A DNA stretch of 32,363 nt from contig CAJFNK010000044.1 in assembly GCA_904394685.1 (NCBI GenBank), positions 1 through 32,363 on the forward strand, read 5' to 3'. The notes below the pieces were generated by a model. It was not told where the DNA came from, did no database searches, and saw only the letters and a program-made list of their open reading frames with translations. Position numbers and translations under genes: made by a program. Of the stretch, positions 7,396-14,936 are shown piece by piece; position 1 is the stretch's first letter; each line of letters begins with the position of its first letter. The DNA is from Candidatus Heritagella gallinarum (GTDB lineage: Bacteria > Bacillota > Clostridia > Oscillospirales > Acutalibacteraceae).

Positions 7396-8775
7396 TCAGG
7401 CTTTTTCCTCATACCGCTTTACAATGAGATTGGCGCACTTGTAAATGTCGCCGCCGCCCAACGTGAGGATCAAATCGCCGGGCTGAGCCTTTTCCATTAC
7501 ATAGTCTGCGATCTTGTCAAAAGAATCAAACCAGCAGCTTCCGGGAACCTTTGCCGCAAGATCACTGGTGTGGATGCCATAGATGTTTTCTTCTCGAACC
7601 GGAAGGATTTCGGTCATCACCACATGGTCAGGAATCGAAAGCGCCTTGGCAAAATCGTCCAGCAACAGATAGGTGCGGGAGAAGGTGTGGGGCTGGAACA
7701 CCGCCCAGACCTCATGGAATCCCATGTTCATAGCAGCTGTCAGGGTGGCGGTCAGCTCGGTGGGATGATGGGCAAAGTCGTCGGCAACGGTTACGCCGTC
7801 AAATTGTCCCAACACCTCAAACCGGCGATGAACTCCGGTGAAAGCGTGCAGCCCGACAGCGATTTCTTCGGCCGGAACTTCCAGCTGGTCGGCTACGGCG
7901 GCAGCGGCCAGAGCGTTCAGGATGTTGTGACGGCCGGGAACCGACAGCTCTATCCGGCAGAGAGGCTGGCCTTTTTTAACCAGTGTAAAAGCTTCACGAG
8001 CACCCTTGGTGTCGGCAATCTCTGCGGCGGAATAATCGTTGTTTTCGCCAAAGCCAAAGGTGACGATCCGGGCGTGGGTGAGCCCTTCTACCGCTTTCAG
8101 CGTGTTGGCATCATCGCCATTTACCACCAACAGGCGGCTGGTCTGCTGAGAAAATTTGCGGAACGAGTGAATAATATTCTCAAGTGTTTTGAAGTAATCC
8201 AGATGGTCGGCATCTACATTCAAAATCACCGAGATTGCAGGGTGTAATTCCAAAAAGGTGTCTACATATTCGCAGGCTTCGCATACCATGATGTCGGATT
8301 TGCCTGCCCGGCCGTTGGTGCCGATGAGGGGGAGCTTTCCGCCAATAACGGCGCTGGGGTCCCGCCCGGCGCTGAGAAGCAGCTGGGTAATCATGCCGGT
8401 GGTGGTGGTTTTTCCATGAGTGCCGGAAACCGCAATGGAATCCGCATATCGGTCGGTCACCATTCCCAACATGACAGAACGCTCCACAGTGGGGATGCCC
8501 TTTTCCCGTGCCGCAACGAGTTCGGGGTTGTCCTGCTTCACGGCGGCCGTATAAACCACCAGCTCTGCCCCGTCGATATTTTCGGCACGATGTCCCATAT
8601 GCACAGGGATGCCATAGGTGCGGATACGTTCCAGAGTATCGGATTCATTCATGTCGGAGCCGGTAATGACAAAACCCCTGTGGAAAAGGATTTCCGCAAG
8701 GGGGCACATACCGGAGCCGCCGATCCCGACAAAATGGACCTGTTTGACAGAATCCAGAAGACGAGAAGGTTCCAT
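7396..8775 (-). CDS. murC: UDP-N-acetylmuramate--L-alanine ligase
   Basis: A 459-residue cytoplasmic ligase that adds the first amino acid (L-Ala) of the peptidoglycan stem peptide to UDP-MurNAc using ATP. Three Mur-ligase domains are visible: the UDP-binding N-terminal Rossmann-like part with the MurC signature VGIGGSGM (16-23), the central ATPase domain with P-loop GTHGKTTTT (118-126) and YFKTLENI following the DADHLD segment, and the C-terminal domain beginning after VHRRFE with the conserved DDFAHHPTE. Length is typical of MurC. The start has AAAGGAG about 10 bp upstream. It lies directly upstream of and almost contiguous with the GNAT gene. No frameshift or missing catalytic residue is seen. 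Confidence 0.96.
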   Translation of the reverse strand: MEPSRLLDSVKQVHFVGIGGSGMCPLAEILFHRGFVITGSDMNESDTLERIRTYGIPVHMGHRAENIDGAELVVYTAAVKQDNPELVAAREKGIPTVERSVMLGMVTDRYADSIAVSGTHGKTTTTGMITQLLLSAGRDPSAVIGGKLPLIGTNGRAGKSDIMVCEACEYVDTFLELHPAISVILNVDADHLDYFKTLENIIHSFRKFSQQTSRLLVVNGDDANTLKAVEGLTHARIVTFGFGENNDYSAAEIADTKGAREAFTLVKKGQPLCRIELSVPGRHNILNALAAAAVADQLEVPAEEIAVGLHAFTGVHRRFEVLGQFDGVTVADDFAHHPTELTATLTAAMNMGFHEVWAVFQPHTFSRTYLLLDDFAKALSIPDHVVMTEILPVREENIYGIHTSDLAAKVPGSCWFDSFDKIADYVMEKAQPGDLILTLGGGDIYKCANLIVKRYEEKA

Positions 8776-8854
8776 AAGCTAGCAACTCCTTTATAAGCAG
8801 GAAGCCGCCTGTGCTGACAGGCAGTCCTATATTTTGAAAAAACAAACTATCTCT

Positions 8855-8860
8855 ATTATA
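8855..8860 (-). promoter_or_regulatory. Candidate -10 box for murC
   Basis: TATAAT on the leftward strand, about 80 bp upstream of the murC ATG. No good -35 hexamer is found at 16-18 bp, so this is a weak call. The leader between the two contains a small hairpin (GCCTGT/ACAGGC). Confidence 0.3.
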
Positions 8861-8944
8861 TTGCGGAAAGGGCACAAAATAAACACCTAATTTCATTTTT
8901 GGCAAAAAACGCTATTTTTTTCGACTTTTGACCTTTGGAACTTC

Positions 8945-8972
8945 ACACTCCGAATCCCCTTTCCATATTATG
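8945..8972 (+). promoter_or_regulatory. Possible sigma-K-type promoter of dpaAB
   Basis: An AC at 8945-8946, 17 bp, then CATATTATG (8964-8972) resembles the mother-cell sigma-K pattern (AC, 16-17 bp, CATANNNTA) with one mismatch in the last base. No vegetative promoter is evident in the 287-bp gap between murC and dpaA. In Bacillus the equivalent genes are sigma-K dependent. The match is short, so chance agreement is possible. Confidence 0.35.
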
Positions 8973-9062
8973 GGAACAGCAGGGGCGCAGTTATGGGAAC
9001 CCTTTTCCGCACGAAGGAATTTTTCCGGCGCTCCGGCTGTGCGGAGAAACGGCGGTGAATCC

Positions 9063-9944
9063 GTGATACAGGAAAAAACAGTGTTTGGAGTTGTTGGCGG
9101 AGACAGAAGGCAGATCGAACTGGCGTCTTCTCTGGCAGCGGACGGGTATACGGTGTATGCCTGTGGATTTGAAAAAGCCCGACTGGATAGGCGACTAGAC
9201 AGCCGACTGGATAGCCGGGTGGAACAGGTGCCGGTTGCAGAATTGGCACAAAAAAGTGAAGTCGTGATTCTGCCCCTGCCGGTAACGTCGGATGGAATCC
9301 ATCTACATGCGCCTTTCAGCGAAGAACCTGTGCTGATGGGGGAAGGGTTTGCGTCCCTCTTTCTGGGAAAGACGGTGTATGGCGGGATGACGGAGCGGCT
9401 TTATCGCACCAGCGAGCTGTGGGAAGAAATTTCTGTTTTCGACTATTTCCACCGGGAGGAACTGGCAGTCCGGAATGCTGTGCCCACGGCAGAGGGGGCC
9501 ATTCAGATTGCCATGGAAGAATTCCCGGCAACCATCAATGGTTCCCGATGCCTGGTAGCGGGATTTGGACGGATTGGAAAGATTCTGGCATGGATGCTCC
9601 GGGGGCTGGGGGCAGAGGTGACGGTCAGCGCCCGAAAACCGGAAGATCTGGCCTGGATTGGACAGATGGGGTATCGGGCGGTGCATACCCGTGAACCGGG
9701 CGGGGGCTACGATCTGGTATTCAATACCATTCCGGCAATGGTGTTTACCAGAAGTGTACTGTCACAGATTGCACCGGGGACGCTTTTGCTGGATCTTGCG
9801 TCGGCGCCGGGCGGCGTTGACCGGGAGGCGGCGGAGAAACTGGGGATACGGGTGATTCCCGCCCTCTCTTTACCGGGAAAGGTAGCGCCCAAAACTGCCG
9901 GTGAAATTATCAAAGAAACCATTTATCACATGATGGAGGAGTGA
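9063..9944 (+). CDS. dpaA: Dipicolinate synthase subunit A
   Basis: A 293-residue subunit of dipicolinate synthase (SpoVFA), which with subunit B makes dipicolinic acid from a lysine-pathway intermediate in the mother cell during sporulation. The N-terminal region starts VFGVVGGDRRQIELASSL, as in SpoVFA. The C-terminal half is a Rossmann NAD(P)-binding domain with GFGRIGKILAWMLRGLGAEV (G-x-G-x-x-G). It ends with the family-typical LPGKVAPKTAG. I chose GTG 9063 because it gives the usual length (Bacillus is 297) and follows GGCGGTGA. The longer in-frame ATG start at 8928 would lie upstream of the candidate promoter. Residues about 40-54 hold a small RLD-RRLD-SRLD-SR duplication. It is the first gene of dpaAB; the stop is 6 bp before the next start. 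It implies the organism forms true endospores. Confidence 0.9.
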   Translation: MIQEKTVFGVVGGDRRQIELASSLAADGYTVYACGFEKARLDRRLDSRLDSRVEQVPVAELAQKSEVVILPLPVTSDGIHLHAPFSEEPVLMGEGFASLFLGKTVYGGMTERLYRTSELWEEISVFDYFHREELAVRNAVPTAEGAIQIAMEEFPATINGSRCLVAGFGRIGKILAWMLRGLGAEVTVSARKPEDLAWIGQMGYRAVHTREPGGGYDLVFNTIPAMVFTRSVLSQIAPGTLLLDLASAPGGVDREAAEKLGIRVIPALSLPGKVAPKTAGEIIKETIYHMMEE

Positions 9945-9950
9945 GGAGAC

Positions 9951-10523
9951 TTGGAGAAAACCAAGATTGGCTTTGCCATGTGCGGCTCGTTCTGTACCTT
10001 CCAGCCAGCGTTGGAACAGCTGCACCTGCTGGCGGAACAGGGGCATCAGCTGCTGCCGATCATGTCGAAGAATGCCAGCGAAACGGATACCCGATTTGGC
10101 AGGGCATCGGATTTTATCTGGGAGCTGGAGGATACCTGCCGCCATAAGGTCATCAAAACCATCCCCGATGCGGAGCCTATCGGCCCAAAACGGATGGTGG
10201 ATTTGATGATCGTGGCGCCGTGTACCGGCAACACACTTGCAAAACTTGCCTGCGGGATCACCGATACGCCTGTCACCATGGCGGTCAAATCCAGCTTGCG
10301 GATCGGGCTTCCGGTAGTGCTGGCGTTGGCCACCAATGATGCGCTGGCGGCTTCTGCACAGAATATCGGGCGGCTGCTGAATGTGAAAAACGTGTACTTT
10401 GTCCCGCTGCGTCAGGATGACCCGGAAAAAAAGCCGTCTTCTCTGGTGTGCGATTTTTCCAAGCTGATTCCAACCTGCGAAGCGGCGCTTGCGGGAAAAC
10501 AGCTTCAGCCTGTTTTTCAGTAA
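9951..10523 (+). CDS. dpaB: Dipicolinate synthase subunit B (flavoprotein)
   Basis: A 190-residue partner of DpaA belonging to the flavoprotein (HFCD/Dfp-like) family. Recognisable segments are KIGFAMCGSFCTF at the N-terminus (the GxxGS-like flavin-phosphate loop), PCTGNTLAKLACGITDTPVTMA in the centre, and PVVLALATNDAL. These are typical of SpoVFB. The start is TTG at 9951, supported by GGAGGAG at 9935-9941 with 9-bp spacing. No ATG lies near the family N-terminus. It follows dpaA by 6 bp and is surely in the same transcript. A hairpin terminator at 10575 follows. Length is close to the Bacillus protein (200). Confidence 0.92.
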   Translation: MEKTKIGFAMCGSFCTFQPALEQLHLLAEQGHQLLPIMSKNASETDTRFGRASDFIWELEDTCRHKVIKTIPDAEPIGPKRMVDLMIVAPCTGNTLAKLACGITDTPVTMAVKSSLRIGLPVVLALATNDALAASAQNIGRLLNVKNVYFVPLRQDDPEKKPSSLVCDFSKLIPTCEAALAGKQLQPVFQ

Positions 10524-10546
10524 AGACTGGAAATTCCAAAGAAATC

Positions 10547-10555
10547 TGGTATAAT
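10547..10555 (+). promoter_or_regulatory. Extended -10 element in the dpaB-rnhA gap
   Basis: TGG-TATAAT is a good extended -10 with no -35. Transcription would begin near 10562 and meet the terminator at 10575-10604 almost at once, giving a very short RNA or an attenuated leader for the downstream gene. Confidence 0.4.
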
Positions 10556-10574
10556 AGGGAACATGGGCGAGAAG

Positions 10575-10604
10575 ATGCCGCAGCGTTTTGCCTGCGGCAT
10601 TTTT
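10575..10604 (+). terminator. Intrinsic terminator after dpaAB
   Basis: A perfect 9-bp stem ATGCCGCAG (10575-10583) / CTGCGGCAT (10592-10600), 8-nt loop and a T-run. It would end dpaAB transcripts, or attenuate ones running into rnhA. Confidence 0.85.
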
Positions 10605-10632
10605 ATATCCCAAATGTTGAAAAATCGGAGGG

Positions 10633-10657
10633 CTTCTGAAACGGTGTTGTTCAGAGG
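10633..10657 (+). other. Hairpin in the rnhA leader
   Basis: CTTCTGAA / TTCAGAGG form an 8-bp stem (one G-U) with a 9-nt loop, 24 bp upstream of the rnhA ATG. Nearby GGAGG and CCTC tracts could extend the pairing. There is no U-run, and its role is unknown. Confidence 0.35.
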
Positions 10658-10680
10658 CATCCTCTTTTAGTGAGGAATGT

Positions 10681-11295
10681 ATGGCTAAAAAATATTATGC
10701 AGTTCGTGTTGGGCGCAAAACCGGAATTTTTGAAACTTGGGATGAGTGCCGGGCACAGGTAACGGGCTTCCCCGGAGCGGCTTTTAAAGGCTTTGCAACA
10801 TTGGAAGAAGCCGAAAGCTTTTTGGAGGTGCCTTCTATGGTGGCACAAAACCATCCGGATACGAACGATTCAGAAGAACGTGCGGTTGCTTATGTGGATG
10901 GCAGTTATCACGTTGGAACCAAAGAGTTTGCCTGTGGAGCAGTGCTGTTCTGGAATGGAGAGCAGATTACCTTTTCGCAGAAATATACCGACCCGGTTCT
11001 GGCGGAGATGCGGAATGTAGCGGGCGAGATTAAGGGTTCCGAAACGGTGATTCAGTGGTGCCTAGAGCATCAGGTGCCGGCGCTGGATATTTATCACGAT
11101 TATGAAGGAATTGCCAAATGGTGTACCGGAGAATGGAAAACCAATAAAGAAGGGACAAAAGCCTATCGTGCGTTTTATCTGCGTGCCGCTGAAAAAATCA
11201 ATATCCGGTTTATCAAGGTCAAGGGACATTCCGGAGATCAGTATAACGATATGGCGGACAAGCTGGCGAAAATTGCATTGGATATCGATGTGTGA
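10681..11295 (+). CDS. rnhA: Ribonuclease HI with N-terminal hybrid-binding domain
   Basis: A 204-residue RNase H that cleaves RNA in RNA-DNA hybrids (R-loops, primer remnants). Residues 1-50 form the caulimovirus-viroplasmin/HBD domain (KYYAVRVGRKTGIFETWDEC ...), which binds hybrids and is usual in eukaryotic RNase H1 and in many Clostridia. The catalytic domain follows after a short Asp/Glu-rich linker. The expected acidic residues are D73 (AYVDGSY), E116 (AGEI), D140 (YHDYEG) and D193 (MADKLA), with the mobile-loop His in KGHSGD. The start is supported by GTGAGGA just upstream. It is followed after 17 bp by an unrecognised gene, probably co-transcribed. The leader contains an unusual promoter-terminator-hairpin arrangement. 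Confidence 0.92.
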   Translation: MAKKYYAVRVGRKTGIFETWDECRAQVTGFPGAAFKGFATLEEAESFLEVPSMVAQNHPDTNDSEERAVAYVDGSYHVGTKEFACGAVLFWNGEQITFSQKYTDPVLAEMRNVAGEIKGSETVIQWCLEHQVPALDIYHDYEGIAKWCTGEWKTNKEGTKAYRAFYLRAAEKINIRFIKVKGHSGDQYNDMADKLAKIALDIDV

Positions 11296-11312
11296 CAAAA
11301 CAGGAGGTTCAA

Positions 11313-11921
11313 ATGAGTTACAAAATGGATGCGGAAAGTGTGATTATTCAAACGGTGTTTGGCGACCATGCAGCCAATAACGGCTGGTTTCTGATGAACT
11401 GGGCGCTGCTGCGGGAAAGTGGCGCTGTGGCGCTGGATTCTGTGCTGGAGCAAACACAGGCGGTGATCTCTGCCGTGGCGCTGAAACGGATTCTGGCGGA
11501 GTTTTATAACCGGATGACAGAATGTGGCAATGATATCGGCAGCCTTGACGTGATCTCTGCGCTGGATGAACTCTCCATTGGGGAAGAAGCAGTCTGGTTC
11601 CTGGCCGGTCAAAGCAGCCGGGAGGATGCCGAAGTGCTGGATATCCTCAACAGCCGGGATGATATCCATGATCTGCTGGATTATCTGGTGCGCCGTGAGG
11701 GGCAGGCGATCGCCCGTTTGATGGCGGAAACCTTTGATACCCCGATGCTGTTTGCCCAGATGTTGGCAACGGCTGTCCGTCCAGACGGCGAGGAGCTGGA
11801 TGACTACCATTCTGCCGATGAATACCGGGAGGCGGTGGAAGCCTGTTTTGCAGAACTGAACACCCTCACCATTGATTATGCGGTCTGTTATGAGTGGATC
11901 GATGACGGGATGGAACTGTAA
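11313..11921 (+). CDS. Uncharacterised acidic helical protein
   Basis: A 202-residue protein that I do not recognise. The start ATG at 11313 is preceded by AGGAGG at good distance. An upstream in-frame start at 11292 would overlap the end of rnhA. It is strongly acidic (many Asp/Glu, particularly in residues 75-130 and the C-terminal third) and looks wholly alpha-helical, with no membrane segment, signal peptide, Cys pairs or nucleotide-binding motif. Position suggests co-transcription with rnhA, 17 bp upstream. A weak terminator follows. The codon usage and GC content look like the neighbours, so there is no sign of recent transfer. Confidence 0.75.
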   Translation: MSYKMDAESVIIQTVFGDHAANNGWFLMNWALLRESGAVALDSVLEQTQAVISAVALKRILAEFYNRMTECGNDIGSLDVISALDELSIGEEAVWFLAGQSSREDAEVLDILNSRDDIHDLLDYLVRREGQAIARLMAETFDTPMLFAQMLATAVRPDGEELDDYHSADEYREAVEACFAELNTLTIDYAVCYEWIDDGMEL

Positions 11922-11942
11922 GGATTGTTTGCTCTTTGATAA

Positions 11943-11990
11943 AATTTGCAGGATTTGATCCCTTGAATTGCAAATTGTTTGATTTTTTAG
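11943..11990 (+). terminator. Weak AT-rich terminator
   Basis: AATTTGCA (11943-11950) / TGCAAATT (11969-11976) is an 8-bp perfect stem, with a smaller GGAT/ATCC stem inside its loop, followed by GTTTGATTTTTT. The T-tract overlaps the -35 of the next promoter. Confidence 0.45.
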
Positions 11991-12007
11991 AGCAGCTGTG
12001 CTATGAT
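11979..12007 (+). promoter_or_regulatory. Promoter of the zinc-ribbon gene
   Basis: -35 TTGATT (11979-11984), 17 bp, extended -10 TGC-TATGAT (-10 at 12002-12007). It lies over an in-frame ATG at 12003, which rules that codon out as the start of the gene. Confidence 0.75.
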
Positions 12008-12050
12008 AATCGAGAATCTATCATCAATTTTGAGAAAGGCAGGAACCCCT

Positions 12051-12560
12051 ATGCTGTATTGCCCAAAATGTAAGTCGTTGTGTGAGGATTCAGCGGTTCG
12101 CTGCCCGGAATGTGGAAAGCGGAAATTGCGGGAGCCCACCCAGTTGGATAAAGTGCTTCTGGTCACGGTGAGTGAAATGGAAGCGCAGCGGCTGGAACCG
12201 GCCATGCGTGCCAGTGGCATCCCGTTTGAAATGCATCCCTCTAATATCGACGGGATTCCTTCTATCTATAATAGCGACGCAATTCTCTCTAATCAGAGCT
12301 TTTATGTGCTTCTTCCTCAGCTGGAGGAGGCCGAAAAGGTGGTTTCTGATTTTCGGGAACAGGAGGCGAAGCTGAAAGCAGAAACAGAGCCTCAGCCGTC
12401 GGAGGAACCGGAAATGCCCCGCCGAAAACGCATACTGGTCCAGATTTTTTCTGCCTTGGCTTTTATCCTTTTGATCTGGCTGGTAGTGGCGGGAACCGAT
12501 TGGGTTGCCAGCCATCTCCAGTCATGGATGCAGAGCCTGTCTTTCCTGTTTTTAGAGTAA
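12051..12560 (+). CDS. Zinc-ribbon protein with DUF2007-like domain and C-terminal membrane helix
   Basis: A 169-residue protein with three parts. Residues 1-24 hold a zinc ribbon (LYCPKC...RCPEC). Residues 40-110 (KVLLVTVSEMEAQRLEPAMRASGIPFE ... FYVLLPQLEEAEKVVSD) resemble the DUF2007 family, small ferredoxin-like domains sometimes called signal-transducing or PII-like. After a Glu/Pro-rich linker and a basic PRRKR stop-transfer stretch there is one hydrophobic helix (about 135-152), so it is probably anchored in the membrane with the ribbon inside. The start ATG 12051 follows CAGGA, and the promoter at 11979-12007 supports it. Function is unknown. The DUF2007 resemblance is by eye. Confidence 0.7.
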   Translation: MLYCPKCKSLCEDSAVRCPECGKRKLREPTQLDKVLLVTVSEMEAQRLEPAMRASGIPFEMHPSNIDGIPSIYNSDAILSNQSFYVLLPQLEEAEKVVSDFREQEAKLKAETEPQPSEEPEMPRRKRILVQIFSALAFILLIWLVVAGTDWVASHLQSWMQSLSFLFLE

Positions 12561-12633
12561 ATGCACACCGCCCGCCGGAATTTCGGGGGACGAAGCAGAT
12601 ATCATGAATTTAGTAATGTAAGGAATGGTGAAC

Positions 12634-13908
12634 ATGAGCGACTATCGCATCGATACCAAATGTATCCAGTCAGGCTATCAGCCCGGCAACGGCGAACCCA
12701 GAGTGGTTCCGATCGTACAGAGCACAACCTATACCTATGACAGCTCAGAAGACATGGGCGATCTGTTCGACCTGAAAGCAGACGGCTTTTTCTACACCCG
12801 GCTGGGCAATCCTACGCTGGATGCGGTTGAAAAGAAAATTGCTGTACTGGAAGGCGGCGTGGGCGCTATGCTTACTTCTTCCGGTCAGGCCGCTTCTCTG
12901 ATTTCCATGCTGAATATCTGCCATGCTGGAAGCCATATCGTCGCTTCCAGCGCAATCTATGGCGGAACCTTTAACCTTATTTTTAAGACTATGCAGGAAA
13001 TGGGAATCGAGTCCACTTTTGTCAGCCCCGGCTGTTCCCGTGAGGAGTTGCAGGCTGTGTTCCGCCCAAACACCCGCTGCGTGTTTGCCGAAACGCTTTC
13101 CAACCCCTCTCTGGTAGTTACCGATATCGAGATGTTCGCACAGGAAGCCCACGCTCATGGTGTTCCCCTGATTGTGGACAATACTTTCCCGACCCCCATC
13201 AACTGCCGTCCGTTTGAGTTTGGGGCGGATATTGTGACCCATTCCACTTCTAAATATATGGATGGCCATGCTGTTCAGCTGGGCGGTGTCATTGTGGACA
13301 GCGGCAAATTTGATTGGAATAACGGCAAGTTCCCCATGCTTACCCAGCCGGACGATTCCTATCATGGGATTGTTTATACCGAAAAATTCGGCAATGCCGC
13401 TTATATTGTCAAAGCTCGTACCCATCTGATGCGGGATTTGGGCGCACAGGCCAGCCCGCAGAACGCTTTCCTTTTGAATCTGGGGCTGGAAACACTGGCT
13501 CTGCGGATGGAACGTCATTGCAGCAATGCTATGAAAGTGGCAGAGTTTTTGGAGAACCACGAAAAGGTCAGCTGGGTAAATTATCCCGGTTTGGAGTCCA
13601 GCCCGTACCATGCACTGGCTCAGAAGTATATGCCGAACGGCACCTGCGGTGTGGTTTCCTTTGGCGTAAAGGGTGGCCGGGAAGCTGCTACCCGGTTTAT
13701 GGACAGCCTGAAAATGGCCTCCATTGTGACCCATGTGGCCGACCTTCGCACCTGTGTGCTGCATCCCGCCAGCACCACCCATCGTCAGATGAACGACGAG
13801 CAGCTGGCAGAGGCCGGCGTAACCCCCGACCTGATCCGCTTCTCCGTGGGCATCGAGAACCCTGAGGACATCATCGAGGACGTGGCACAGGCACTGGAAA
13901 AAGCATAA
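12634..13908 (+). CDS. metY: O-acetylhomoserine sulfhydrylase
   Basis: A 424-residue PLP-dependent enzyme of the Cys/Met metabolism family that makes homocysteine from O-acetylhomoserine and sulfide (methionine synthesis). The N-terminal TKCIQSGYQPGNGEPRVVPIVQSTTY is characteristic. YTRLGNPT contains the phosphate-contact residues, and the Schiff-base lysine is K207 in STSKYMDGH. C-terminal VTHVADLRTCVLHPASTTHRQM and DLIRFSVGIENPEDI are family markers. Length fits MetY (about 425-430) rather than cystathionine gamma-synthase (about 385). I chose ATG 12634 because AAGGA sits 9 bp upstream, whereas an in-frame ATG at 12625 directly abuts that site. No T-box or SAM riboswitch is recognisable in the 73-bp upstream gap. 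Confidence 0.93.
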   Translation: MSDYRIDTKCIQSGYQPGNGEPRVVPIVQSTTYTYDSSEDMGDLFDLKADGFFYTRLGNPTLDAVEKKIAVLEGGVGAMLTSSGQAASLISMLNICHAGSHIVASSAIYGGTFNLIFKTMQEMGIESTFVSPGCSREELQAVFRPNTRCVFAETLSNPSLVVTDIEMFAQEAHAHGVPLIVDNTFPTPINCRPFEFGADIVTHSTSKYMDGHAVQLGGVIVDSGKFDWNNGKFPMLTQPDDSYHGIVYTEKFGNAAYIVKARTHLMRDLGAQASPQNAFLLNLGLETLALRMERHCSNAMKVAEFLENHEKVSWVNYPGLESSPYHALAQKYMPNGTCGVVSFGVKGGREAATRFMDSLKMASIVTHVADLRTCVLHPASTTHRQMNDEQLAEAGVTPDLIRFSVGIENPEDIIEDVAQALEKA

Positions 13909-13922
13909 AATTTAAGATGATA

Positions 13923-13966
13923 CAAAAAAAACCTCCCGACACCGGTCTGGTGTCGGGAGGTTCTTT
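13923..13966. terminator. Bidirectional terminator between metY and degV
   Basis: A 14-bp perfect stem (AACCTCCCGACACC 13930-13943 / 13949-13962) with a 5-nt loop. An A-run lies on the left, which reads as a T-run for the leftward gene, and T-rich sequence lies on the right for metY. Confidence 0.93.
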
Positions 13967-13990
13967 GTCTGTAAGTCTGTTTTTGAGAGC

Positions 13991-14854
13991 TTATTTTTCT
14001 TCAGATTCGGTAGCGAACAGGATTCCCAGCGTGTTGGGGCCGCAATGGCTGGAGATCGTACAGCTGGCCTGTGTCACATAAATATTCTCAAAACGCATCT
14101 GGCTTTCGATCGCATTGCGAACGGTTTCAATATAGCGGGCGTCAATGCCGGAGTGCGTGATGAAGATTCTATCGGTACGGATGTCGGAATATTGTGTCAG
14201 CTTTTCTTCGGTGTATTGTGCAAGAACGGATTCCAGTTTTCCACGATATTTTTTTCCGACTCCCATGCCGCCCGAAGTGTTATCCACTTCAATACAGGGC
14301 TTTAGCTTTAACAGATTGGCGCCAAATGCCGCTACCGAGGAGCAGCGGCCGCCTGCGTGCATAAATTCCAGTGTGTCCAGAATAAAGCTGGCGTGATACC
14401 GGCGGGTAGAATCATTGAAATAACGGGCAATGCTTTTAGCAGATTCCCCTGCACAGATATGTTCCCGGCAGTCCATTACCTGCAAAGCAGTACCGGTAGA
14501 AAGGGAGTGGCTGTCAACCGGATGGACATGTCCACCCAGTTCTTCTGCGGCCAAACAGCAGTTGCGGTAGCTGCTGGAAAGGGCGCTGCCCAGACAGAAG
14601 TGGACAACTTCATACCCGACATCTACCCAGGGCTTAAAGTATGCAACGTATTCTTCTACATTAATGGCGCTGGTACGGGGAAGCTGTTTGCGGTCCCACC
14701 AGGCACGATACAGGTCTTCTGGTAAAATATTTACGCTGTCCTGATAGTCTTTCCCTTCCAGCTCAATGTGATAGGGAATAGTGTGAACGTCAAAGGAGTC
14801 GCACAGCTCCTGCGTCAGATCACAGGTACGGTCGGCGCTCAAAATGATATTCAA
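13991..14854 (-). CDS. DegV-family protein (probable fatty-acid-binding protein)
   Basis: A 287-residue member of the DegV family. Characterised relatives bind a fatty acid and include FakB, the acyl carrier for fatty-acid kinase FakA. The N-terminal NIILSADRTCDL corresponds to the usual (I)xTDSTCDL/SDSxxDL opening. Segments LPRTSAINVEEY, CLGSALSSSYRN and VDSHSLSTG are the conserved lipid-pocket loops, and the C-terminal HCGPNTLGILF matches GPGxxGI. The start is TTG at 14854, preceded by AAAGGAAG with about 8 bp spacing. The longer reading from an ATG at 14920 would begin before its own promoter's transcription start. The gene has a promoter at 14900-14928 inside the gap behind the TetR gene. 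No fakA is in the window. Confidence 0.88.
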   Translation of the reverse strand: MNIILSADRTCDLTQELCDSFDVHTIPYHIELEGKDYQDSVNILPEDLYRAWWDRKQLPRTSAINVEEYVAYFKPWVDVGYEVVHFCLGSALSSSYRNCCLAAEELGGHVHPVDSHSLSTGTALQVMDCREHICAGESAKSIARYFNDSTRRYHASFILDTLEFMHAGGRCSSVAAFGANLLKLKPCIEVDNTSGGMGVGKKYRGKLESVLAQYTEEKLTQYSDIRTDRIFITHSGIDARYIETVRNAIESQMRFENIYVTQASCTISSHCGPNTLGILFATESEEK

Positions 14855-14899
14855 GAGAATGACTTCCTTTCTGTGAGATGGAAATATGAAATCTCCCTC

Positions 14900-14928
14900 A
14901 TTATACCCCAGTGTGTCCATAAAGGCAA
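14900..14928 (-). promoter_or_regulatory. Promoter of the degV gene
   Basis: Leftward -35 TTGCCT (14923-14928), 17 bp, -10 TATAAT (14900-14905). The predicted transcription start lies near 14893, 39 bp upstream of the TTG start. Confidence 0.75.
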
Positions 14929-14936
14929 CCGGATTC

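Noticed and set aside
12561..12633. SAM riboswitch or T-box upstream of metY
   Set aside because: The gap is only 73 bp and lacks the conserved blocks of either element.
12745..13782. A 345-codon leftward open frame opposite metY
   Set aside because: Shadow of metY, which is intact and recognisable over its full length.
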